Assembly (NCBI GenBank): GCA_951802195.1
Contig: OX637628.1
Span: forward strand, 620,001-684,000
Source of the DNA: Tausonia pullulans
Taxonomy: Eukaryota; Basidiomycota; Tremellomycetes; Cystofilobasidiales; Mrakiaceae
Direction of reading: 5' to 3'
Length of the DNA stretch: 64,000 bases
Shown here one piece after another: positions 48,294 to 58,059 of the stretch (position 1 is the stretch's first letter; each line of letters begins with the position of its first letter). The notes beneath the pieces are model-generated. The model did not search any database, had not been told where the DNA came from, and was given only the letters and a program-made list of their open reading frames with translations. A program made the translations under genes and the position numbers.

Positions 48294-49501
48294 TTAGGCG
48301 GTCCGGAGGATGAGGTGGACGCCGGAGTCGGTTTCAACGATATCGGACATCTCGCCCACCTTGAGGCGGAACGTCGCGTCCTCGAAGGGCTTCTGCATCT
48401 GGCCTGTAGGCGGGAGGAGACAGAGATAAAAAGAGAGAAAGAGAAAGAGAGAGAGAGAGAGAGAGCGAGAGTGTAAGAGCAAGAAGCCAAGGGGGCTCGT
48501 CGATCGTGCGATGCCAGGGGCTCAGCATGAAGAGCGATAGATGATGGGAAGGAAACGGACCACGTGTGAAGAAGCCGAGGTCACCCTGGGCTGAGTGGGA
48601 TGAGCAGTGTGACTCGGTCGCAGCTGGATGGATGGATGAGCGAGGGGCGCGATCCATGGCGAGGCCCGGAACGACATGACCGCGACCAGATTGAGAATGA
48701 GAAGAGGGCAGAGTGGACAGAGATAGACGGAAGAAAGGACGCTAGTGAGTGAAGGAGCGCATGGGACGAGCGAGCGAGGGAGGCAAGCCAGCAACGCGAC
48801 CGGCGAGCTAAGCTAACAACCTACCGAGCTGTCCAAACAGGGCCGGGTTGGCGAGAAGGGTCTGCTGGAAGCCCTGGAGCCGCTCAATCGCCTGCGCCTT
48901 AGTCCGCGTGATCTTGGGCTGGCGAAACCAACGGAGTAGGTGGAGGGGTGGCCAGGAGTTCATGGATGTCAGTCCTCGGATCAGCCCAACGGCACGGCGC
49001 GACTGGGCGTCGTCGGTCGTGTCGATCGCTGCTGGCTGGGACTGCCGGCGCGAGACGAGCGACGGCAACGACGGTGACCTCTCTCGGACTAGCGGGCCGG
49101 CTACGGACCTCTTTCCAGCTGCTAGGCCGCCTGCTGCCCTCATGCTTGATGAGCAGGTGGCTCGCCCGCACCTTCTCGGGCCCGACTGAGCTCGAGGATC
49201 CCGAGGACGTACCCCCGGCGCCGGACTGGGCGCCGTTGAGATACTTGGAAGCTCCTGGAAGGGCCGCAATGGCCTCGGGCGTGAGACCCTCAGGCGGGGA
49301 CCACGTCGAGGTGCCTGTCGAGGCCGAGTAGAAGTACGGGAGCGACTTCGACGACGACCATCGGATCTCGAGGTCGGCGGGGATGGAGGACGGGGAAGCC
49401 TAGACGGGAGGCGAGGGAGGGACGGTCAAGCCACGGCGCGACAGACGATGGGCCACGACGAGGGAGCCAGGCAGGATAAGCTGTCGCTGAGCGCGCACCA
49501 T
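48294..49501 (-). CDS. Ess1/Pin1 phospho-specific prolyl isomerase (WW + parvulin)
   Basis: Isomerase of pSer/pThr-Pro bonds, acting on the RNA polymerase II tail and mitotic proteins. The first coding exon holds only the ATG (49499-49501); the next begins 99 bases on with [19 protein letters not shown]. The WW domain reads [27 protein letters not shown] Gly/Ser linker follows, then the parvulin domain: [74 protein letters not shown] and [20 protein letters not shown]. The basic phosphate-binding loop ([11 protein letters not shown]) and catalytic Cys ([12 protein letters not shown]) are present. About 175 residues. The (CT)n tract at 48424-48470 is the pyrimidine tract of its last intron. 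Confidence 0.95.
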
Positions 49502-49797
49502 GATGACTATGAGGTGAGTTGATGATCGGGGGTGTTTGGTGGGAGGATGGCGGTTGCAGGGGTCAAGAGGGGGTGGACGCCTCTTGCCGCCGCCGCCCTC
49601 TCTCGCGGTGAGCGGCGTCCGAGAGCCCCACGCGTCATCTTTCCTATGCATGACGATCAGCCGTGGATGGCGAACGTCATGCAAGTCCTATCATGAAAGA
49701 AGAAAACGCCATGTACGTCAAGAATAGAGAGAACAAGATAAGATTAACGACCATGCCCAACTCCCTCTCAGCTTCTTCGCCCATCGACAATCATCCC

Positions 49798-52700
49798 TCA
49801 CGACAGAACGGCGACGAGATGCGAAGACAGAACCTCGTGCTCCTCGGCCGTGACTGATCCGAGTCGATGATGGGTATCTGTCAGCTTACCTACGAGATCC
49901 GGGCACGCCAAAGCCCACTTACTTCGAAGAAGGATCTGTGTCAGAGCGCGAGCGGCATCGGGCTTCTCCTGCTCCATCTTCTCGAGATGCTGGACGTCCA
50001 GCTTCCAGAGAACGCTATCCGTCTCGGCGAAGGCCTTGGCGTTTCGATTGGTTCGCGACTAGTACGAGAGAGAGGCATAGGAGGTCACCGGACGTCAGCT
50101 AGGAGGAGTAAGGGCGGGTCGCCAGCGGAAGACCGCGAGCTCACCATGAATGATAGCTCTCCAGCGACGGATCCGGCAACCATGGACTCCGTGACCTAAG
50201 AGAAAGGATAAAGGTCAGTATTTTCAAGCAAAGAGCGCGCCGGCTGAGGAATGGCAGCATTACGCACAATCCGGGTGTGCTCGGCATACTGTGTGAGAGA
50301 GCAACCCAATAAGTCAGACCAGGGGGCTTTAGATACATGAAAGAGGTGGCATCACCTCATAAATAGCCTTGAGGACGCCGCTCTCGATGAGGTACATCCC
50401 ATCGGCCTCCTCATCGCGGTCCCAAATGAGCTCCCCTGTCTTGACATGGATCTGTTGGAAGTAGGGCGCCAGCCGGTGGAAGAGGTCGATCCCGCCGTCG
50501 GTGTAGGCCGAGAAGATGCGCGTGAGGATGGCCAGGGGAGGATCGAACGAAAGAGAGGCCGCGCGGTGGATGGCCGGCTCCATCGGGGAGCCAGGTGCGT
50601 CGGACGCCGTGACTTGTTCCTGATCGTCTGTAGCTGAGATGACGCCTCAGCTTTTGGAAGGAACCTAATCAACGAGATCGAGGAAGACTGACGATGCAGC
50701 AACATGGAAGAGCGGTTGCCGGCCTCGGCGAGGTGCATGGCGCGGGGCGTGTTGACTAAGGGCTTGCTGATTTGCACGGCTGGGCTACACTGAGGGGTCG
50801 GGAGGTCTAGTCCAATGGAGGATGTCAGATCAGTGGGCGATGCTCAAATGAGCAGGGCTCACCTCGGGGCTGCTCCTCGACCTTCTTTTTATGGGCCAAA
50901 TAGTAGGCAGACCTGGAAGAGCATGACTCGCGTTAAACACTCAACCATGACAGGTTACGACGACGATCGGCGCACAGATATTTGTTCTCAGTCCACTCGA
51001 GTGCTTCATTTAACTCGTCAAAGACCTCAACGCCCTCGTTCTGACCCGTCCAAAGATCGACGCCGCGGAGAGCGCGCCCAACCGTCCGGTTTGGATCACA
51101 ACCGCAAAAAATGAGGGTGACGCCCTTGGCGGCGAGGAGCCGCTGGATGCGGACAAATGCCTCGGCTGAGCTGAAGTCGATGCCGTTGACGAGCCACATG
51201 TCGACAATGAGGTACCGGATGGGATTGTTGTGCCAGGCCGCAACGTCAAGGAGCTACCGCAGGAATCCGTCAGGACGGCTCCGGGCCAGCGACCGAGGGA
51301 AAGTCATGAACAAGCGTACCCTGCGGATCTCATCTTCGACAGCCGAGATTGTTCCAAAGAAGAGGAAACCCTGGAGTTTGCTATAGGTGAACGCGTGGGC
51401 GGACGGGTGACATAAGCTAACGTCATAGGAAGGAAGAACAAAAGTGAACGCACATGACCTGGGTCTGCTGTCCGACATCCTTAATAAACGCCCGTTGCGA
51501 CTGGGGTCGTCGCACAGTCGATCTGGCATCGGATCCGCTGAAGACTGAAAGAATTGAGGCGCACGGTGAGACGGCGCTAAACAATGAAAGTCTCAACCTG
51601 GGCTCACCAGCACGAATAGCCTTGCGCCGACTGGATTGATAGACGAAGAAGATGGAGGCGAAGATGATTCCGATGCTAAGGGAGGAGACTGTCAGCTCCC
51701 AGTCTCTCATCTGATGCCCTTCGGAGGACGCACAAAAGACCAACGACAAAGTCCCAGATGACCATTCCGAGAGTGATGCTGGAGAATGCAGAAGTCAGAG
51801 AAGAGTCCTCTCAAGGTCGAAAAAAGGACTCACGCGACGATCGTCACATATTCCTGAAACGAAGCAGGCGTCAATAACCAGCCTTGCGATCTCCCCAAAA
51901 TGTCGAAATATAATAGTTCTCTCTACTCACGAGGCGGTTGACCTTTTTTCTCGTGTCCCAAACGGCCTGCAATAAGGCGTTCGCTACGTTAGAAACATTG
52001 CTTTGCTCGGGCTGAAGCGGAGTGGGTTTGCCTGCCAACTCACCTCCTTGGCAAGATCGATACCAAGCACAAATATGAGGGCGCCGACCACCATGACGGC
52101 TAAAGGAACGCCTATCAGCATGGTACTACAATGAGGACCTTGGATTCAATTGACGTACGAAGGTAGCCAATGATCGACGGACCAGCGAACATGACGCCGG
52201 CCGTCGCAGCTGCGAGCAAGAGACCCGAGAGACGGCTTCCACCACCGACACGGTAGAACTGAAGGGCGAGACAATACGTCAACAACTAGACCCTGCTCGT
52301 GTGCGGACTGAAGCGATAGCGCCTCACCAGGACAGAGTTCACGTAGCACATGTCTGCGTAGGGGAGGAGGCTCATCAGCAGTCTCCTCTCCGACCTCGAG
52401 CGATGTACTCACAGTTCGGGACTGTGCCTCCGAGACCGGCGAGAATGTTGGAGACACCGTGGGCGATGAGCTCGCGGTCAAGCTTGATGTTGTCTTCGTT
52501 GAGCGTGACACCCAGCGCAGGGACCTAGGAAGAGCAAAGGAAAGGTCTCTTAAGGCTTTGAGAATTGCCGCAGACGGAAGAAGCCGTGACGAACGTTGAG
52601 AGGGACATGAAGAATTCCGAAAAAGACCAGGGCGAGTTGAGTCTGTAACGAAACTTCAGTATGTTTTGTTTTGTGCATCGCTCTCTGTGAGTTCAACGCA

Positions 52701-55700
52701 CCGGCAGAGCAGCCCAGAAAGCGCCCCAATGGGTCTGGCGGAAGTCGTAAAGCCTGGAACGTCAGAGTCGAGTCAGTCTAATGTGACCCCACGAACCCTC
52801 GGATGTAAGAGTTGAGCGTACGTGTAGAACGTGTACCAGGGCTTGACGTTTTTCCTGGATCGAAGAGGGGTATGGCAAAGATCAGATGACGCAATGCACT
52901 ATCAGATGAAGAGGGCGAAACGCACCCGACATCAAAGACCCAACCACTCTCACGGAGCGTGGCAAAATCAACCCCGACGATGGCAATGACAGTGTAGAAG
53001 ATGCTGGGGATGATAAGGAAGTAGGCAGGGCTGTCCAAGGGTTTCCTACGGTTCAGCTTTGACCACACAGATGAACAGAGGCAAAAGCACAAGCGCACAA
53101 GATAAGCTCGTGGTGGAATTTGGCTGTAATAAGCCGCAGCAGGATGGCGAGAGACACTGAGTATGAAAGACAGATATCAGCTGAGACACGCTGGAGAATT
53201 ACTAGAGCAAACAATGAGTATGCACGCGGGATCAACCAGAGGGCAACGTTGTGCCAGTTGCCGAAAAGCGCTTCCTTCGTCGCGTGGTCGAGCTGGAGAC
53301 CCTCTCCTTCGATGCCCGCTGCGACCTCGAACCTGTTCCCAGGAAAAGCCGGTCGTTAGTTCGGTCTCTGGGAGATGTGCCAATCACTACAGCATTCACC
53401 CAGTCTGAATGAGGAAAGCTCCGACTCCTCCAATGGCTCCGACAAGAATGTGGCCTGGCGAGCGCGACGAAGCAAGGTCAGGCGAATATGACAAACCAGT
53501 GCGCAGAAAAGGAGCATCGTACGAGGAAAAAAGCCGACAAGAACGCCGAGGCGAAGAGTGCCCAGGAACATGAAGACGAAGCCTGAAGGAACCGGCCAGG
53601 TAAGCGTGATCGGTTCATAAAAGCAAAGCTGACCTGCGTAGCTCCTCACCGGTAAGGATGGCCGAGAAGGCAAAAGCGAGGATTGTCGTGGGAATGATGA
53701 TTTCCGGCTGTGCAGCACTTTGTTCAGTAAGGTCGCTGGGAGGGCGATGATGCATGCTCAAGGTCCCCTCGCACCTTGTCCTCTCCAACCTCAGCGGTAA
53801 TGATTCCGGCAATGATGTGGAAGAATGGGACGCATTCAATCATCATTGAGCCATTTCCGGCCCTGTTGGAGTGCGTCAGCCTTTGGTGGAGACGGGAATG
53901 GGCCAATGAAGGGGACTCACTTGAAGATGCTACCGCCGAGGGTGTATGTGAGCTGAGAGATAATGCAGGACATGAAGAACATCTGGTGGGCGGGCGGATG
54001 AGAAAGTAACACTATGACCGTCAGTCGAAATTACTTCCCCAGAGCAGACCACCGAAAGATTAATTATGAGGCGCACCGAGACTCCAATGGATCCGAAGTC
54101 GGTAAAGACGGCGTTGGCCGGGAAAGTAATCATGCGTGTAGACAGGAGGTACAGATAAGTGTTGGGTTCGAAGGGTGAGCTATAGACAGGTCGAAGGGCA
54201 GACTTATCATAAGACACTCCGTCCAGGACGTTCAGGAGAAGGCCGAGAATGACAGCCGGCAAGAGCGCGATAGGCTCCTTGACCGTCTTTTCCAACACCT
54301 TGGCCGCAGTCGGCCGCTCAAAGCGAGGTCGGTTCTTGATCCGACGGCGAATCGAAGACATCAGACTCGGCGTATTCTCCCGGGTCGAAATTTCGACCAA
54401 GTCGTGCGACCCGCGCCGAACGACCTTGACCGGCGTTGGAGACATGCGCTGAGCAAGCAAGGGCGTCCTCTCGTCCAGTTCAGCTCTCGCTTTATCGTCC
54501 TCGTTCTCGAGTGCAGAGGTCTTGGCGGCAACCGTCGGCGAAGAGCTGCTAGGGACCGCGGTCGCCTGGGAATGCGATGACGTTGAATCATCGTTGGCGC
54601 TGGCCGAGGCAGCGTCGTTCGCGGCAGCTGCCAGGCGAAGCCTTGAGGCCGTTGGTGTGATGGATCTCGAAATGGAGTCTTCGTCGTCCAGCTCGGCCTG
54701 GAACGCTCTGGGCGTCTTGTCACCGAGCGAGCTCTCTCGAGGGAAAGAGCTGCCCTCGCGGAACGAGCCGGGACCAGTGGCGCTCGGGCTTGTCTGACCC
54801 GACTCACTTTGAGCGAGCATCATCGAGAGACCTGATGGACCCATGCTTCCTGACTGGGCCGACGAGGGGGAGCCACCCTCCGGCTGGGTGGTAAGTGTCA
54901 GGATGCCGCTCGCCGAGTGGGCATGCGGCACGAGAGGCGGCGCGACCAGGAATCCGTCATTGGCTTGCAAGGAGCCCGGGGCAGCAATGGACGCCGAGCG
55001 AGTAGGCCCGGTGTGGGCCTGGGCGGGATCCAAGGGGCCAGGCGAACGGGACGCCAGGTCGGCGAGGCGCGCGGTCGATGACCGGATTGATGATGAAGTC
55101 GCAGAGAAGGAGGCGGGTGTGAAGATAGGATGGGGAGAGTTGGACGAGAAGCTAAGGGTTGCAAGGGGCGGGAGGGTGTTTCGTGTCAGTTTCTCGATGA
55201 TGCGATGTGGGGGCGTACAAAAGCCATCGGGCACGTCCTATCGCGATCTCAGCCGAGGGAGGCTGGCAGGCGCGAGAAGCAAGCGGTTGCAATTGGGCGC
55301 GCGTCTCCCTCTGCCCATACACTGTGCGCAGGTCATTCCCGCCGTCTGACGCCTCTCGACGCGAGAGGCGACCCCTTTGGTCATGCAATGCATGGGGGCG
55401 ACAAAAGCAAGCCATGCCAATAGCGCAAAAGAACCAGAGAGGAGAGAGGAGAGACTGACCGACGACTGCCAATGCCTCCTCCCTGCGGCATTGAGTAGTC
55501 CGTCGAATGACGGTCGGCACTCGAACCGCTGAGCCTGCTGAACTGGCTGCCGACCTCGGCCGTTTCCTCGCCATACTCGACGTGCCGGCTGCTCCACCCG
55601 CTGTCACCGTGCGAGCCCGAGCCACTGCCATCGCCGACATTGGAGCGCAGAAGCATCTCGGAGAACGACGCGAAGTCGCCGCGGGTGCCGCCGCCGCTCC

Positions 55701-55776
55701 CCGACGAGGCGGAGTCTATGCGCGGTCGCGAATAGGAGCTCGAGACGACGTTGGCGTTTGCGCCCCTGTCTGGCAT
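49798..55776 (-). CDS. SLC26-family transporter with STAS and cyclic-nucleotide-binding domains (Vsb1/YGR125W-like)
   Basis: Membrane transporter resembling yeast Vsb1, which is linked to vacuolar storage of basic amino acids; sulfate transport is the older family label and the substrate here is unknown. A long disordered Ser-rich N-terminus (from MPDRGANANVVSSSYS, about 480 residues) precedes the SLC26 core: AKVLEKTVKEPIALLPAVIL, FFMSCIISQLTYTLGGSIFK, FSAILTG, HILVGAIGGVGAFLIQTG, LIAHGVSNILAGLGGTVPNY and VIWDFVVGLFIGIIFASIFF. The STAS domain follows (LQGFLFFGTISAVEDEIRR, YLIVDMWLVNGIDFSSAEAF) and then a C-terminal cNMP-binding fold (ILTRIFSAYTDGGIDLFHRL, GMYLIESGVLKAIYEYAEHT, GSVAGELSFMSRTNRNAKAF). 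About 20 introns. The join between exon 1 and the exon containing DVPDGFCTPPHRIIEKL could not be fixed. Confidence 0.82.
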
Positions 55777-56357
55777 GGGGGATGAAGGAGGGTGCGGAAG
55801 CAGGAGGTGATGGTCGAGGGAAGAAAGAAGGGAGGGAGGAAGGAACAGACAGACGCTGACTTCCCCTGCCGCGCGTCAAGCGCCTCCTCGCCTGGCCTCG
55901 GCCGTAGGCAGCTGTCAGCCGCGTCACACGCCACTTCGCCTGGCGAGGTGCTTCGCTCGACTCACTGTCCTTCGGCCGCCGCTCTGCTCTCCGGTCTGAG
56001 CCTATCCCAAAGCACATCTGCAAACATAACATTCTCGTCCCAGGTATGGCTCTCGGGTGGGGTGGAGGGATATTGGTCCTGGGCAAGCCAGGCGGGAAGG
56101 GCCGGCTGGAGACCCCCGCATCTTGTTTTCACTGATAAGAGTACCCGCCCTGAGCCAGCCAGCGAGAATTGGCTCCCTGAAGGTGTGGCTGCCGAGGTTT
56201 CTACATTTTTACGGGCAGTCAACGTCCCTCAACAGAAAGCAGGGATTTGACGAGCCCAAAACTGCGCCAGCGTTCGTAATGCTACGACCCCCGAGAGAAG
56301 ACAGCTGTGCTAGATAGGAGGAAAAAAAAAGGAGAACTGGTACGCGACAGAAACTTT
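55777..56357. other. Intergenic region between SMT3 and the VSB1-like gene
   Basis: 3' end of SMT3 and promoter of the transporter, both on -. Several open frames on either strand overlap one another and none shows a known domain. No site is recognised. Confidence 0.5.
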
Positions 56358-57699
56358 CTAGCATCCACCGATCTGCTCGATCATGACTGATTGCGTGGGC
56401 GGCACAAGGGACATAGGTCAAACGGGGAACAGGAGTGGGATGTGGCGCGCCAGTCAAACTCACCCTCGATCTGGGGAACAAGTTATCGAGTGGAGTCGAA
56501 AGAGTTAGCATCGATCAGAAGGGGTTTTTGAGAAGAATAATTTGCTGACAGAGTCCTGAGGTCAAAATGGACAGATATAAAGTCAATTGGTGCGCTTGCC
56601 ACACAGATTGTATCTTCATCACCACGTACATTGTCCTCCATCGACATGCCCTCGGGCGTGTCATCATCGCCGATGGTCTCTCCATCGTAAAGGAATCTGG
56701 GCGATTCAAGGAGGGGGAAAACAACACGTTGTTAGCATGCCTGCTGGCGAGCAACGAGCAAGGCAAGCTCTCGACGGCTTTTGATCCAGTGCGAGAAGAC
56801 CGTTCATGCTTCTATACTTCACTCCTTTCTCTCGCCCTTTGAGAGATATCCAGCTCCTCTCTGGTTGGGAAAAGCGCCAGGGGAGGCGGACCCTTGCCTC
56901 CGGCACGACACGCGGAATGCCGCCAGTGTCGCGCCTTGCCGTCACACGCGCCTTAACGCTCGCCCGCTTCATGGGGAGAGGACAGGGGAGCGCCAGAGTG
57001 GATGGAAGAAGCTGGGGGATCGAGGGAGACAGCAACGTCGCCTGGGCCCTCTCATGCTGCTGCTGCCTCTCCCCCCACGAATTCGAAGTGAGAACGAGCC
57101 CAACGCGTCATCGGTCAACCCATCAACCACCCGATATCTGGGAGACTCCAGCAGCGCGTCCGGTCAAGCCGGCCAGCCCTGCGAACGCGACAACAAATGG
57201 GCCCTGGAGCCAGGAAATACCATGAGGAAGAGCTCGCGACTGACCGGATAGTAGCGACCTGCGAGATGGAGCAGGTGAGCGACGGCGGACGAGGAGAGAG
57301 ACAGACGTCAGCGTGGTGTGCACCATCGGGAGCACGATGCGAGATTGAAGGACACCGACCGTCTTTCCGACACGGTTGGCGTATGCGGCTTTGAGCTGTA
57401 AATGGCCACGAGACAAGACGGCGAAGGGGGAGCGCGATCAGACGGCGAGGGGCGTGAACGAGACGCTGGCGCAGGAATGGAGTGACCTTGGAGAACTTGG
57501 TGGACTTCTTGATCCGGAAGTTGACCTCCTGTCCATCGGACGAGACCACCTCTGTGGTGGAGGAGCATGGAAAGAGGACGAGGGGCGTGACTTCAGAGAC
57601 GCGTATGTTGTCTGCGGAAGGGAGCAGACGACGTGGGCTGAACTCACTGAGGTTGATAGTCTCTCCCTTCTCGGGCTTGGCCTCAGGCTGCTCAGACAT
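56358..57699 (-). CDS. SUMO (Smt3), eight exons including 14-, 6- and 7-nt microexons
   Basis: Ubiquitin-like modifier. The 91-residue product starts MSEQPEAKPEKGETINLKVV, continues SSDGQEVNFRIKKSTKFSKL, KAAYANRVGK-TVATI and RFLYDGETIGDDDTPEG, and ends MSMEDNDSIEVMIEQIGGC. The diglycine is followed by one Cys that a SUMO protease would remove. Exons on -: 57648-57699 (52 nt), 57487-57551 (65), 57360-57395 (36), 57245-57258 (14), 56630-56696 (67), 56550-56555 (6), 56464-56470 (7) and 56358-56386 (29), totalling 276 nt or 92 codons with stop. All introns have GT/AG ends and are 74-107 nt except the fourth, 548 nt. The spliced protein aligns without gaps to yeast Smt3 from the IKK motif to GG. 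Divergent from eRF1. Confidence 0.96.
56464..56470 (-). other. 7-nt exon of SMT3 (Ile-Glu plus one base of Val)
   Basis: Sense bases atcgagg lie between ttccccag and gtgagt. They join the preceding 6-nt exon and the last exon (tcatgatcgag...) to read DS-IEV-MIEQIGG. Introns of 79 nt (with a gctaac branch-like site) and 77 nt flank it. Confidence 0.9.
56550..56555 (-). other. 6-nt exon of SMT3 (Asp-Ser)
   Basis: Sense bases gactct lie between gacctcag and gtcagc, flanked by introns of 74 and 79 nt. They supply exactly the two residues missing between MEDN and IEV; SUMO proteins have Asp-x at this place (yeast MEDNDIIEA). Confidence 0.88.
57245..57258 (-). other. 14-nt exon of SMT3 (Val-Ala-Thr-Ile plus two bases of Arg)
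   Basis: Sense bases gtcgctactatccg lie between tctcgcag and gtcagt. They bridge RVGKT and FLYDG with the exact spacing seen in other SUMO proteins (yeast RQGKEMDSLRFLYDG). The intron downstream is 548 nt and has a ctaac branch-like site near its 3' end. Confidence 0.88.
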
Positions 57700-58059
57700 G
57701 GCGTGCGTGGACGGGTGGAGGAATACGGGTGGAGGTGGGAAGGTGGGGAGGTGGATAAGGGCCGACGACGGTTGACAGGAAGGAAGAGCGAGGGGGTTCA
57801 GCCGACGAGAGCCCTCGAGTTACCCCCGAGCCTCTCCTCCACGCTCTCTCTGCGTGCCCAACAGCGCGGACGAGGGAAGCAGGCTCACAGGGAGCAGGCA
57901 GCTGCAGGCACGACGCCACAAGCGAGCAGGCGCGCCAGGGGCAGCGACGCGGGCAGGCAACCCTCTGAGCCGAAAAGTCGTGCACATACTTCCCTCTCCG
58001 CTTGACCACCACTACGTGACCCCCCTCCCCCACCATCCCCCCAAAAGCCCTCGCCCAAC
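57700..58059. promoter_or_regulatory. Divergent promoter between SMT3 (SUMO) and SUP45 (eRF1)
   Basis: The two ATGs lie 360 bases apart and point outward, and nothing else is encoded between them. The stretch is C-rich near eRF1 (58019-58058). No named site is recognised. Confidence 0.55.

Noticed and set aside
55340-55560. Possible 1-nt exon (cacag-t-gtatgg) joining the first two exons of the VSB1-like gene
   Set aside because: It would fit the phase, but the region is not conserved, so nothing independent supports it; a weak gtctct donor is an alternative.
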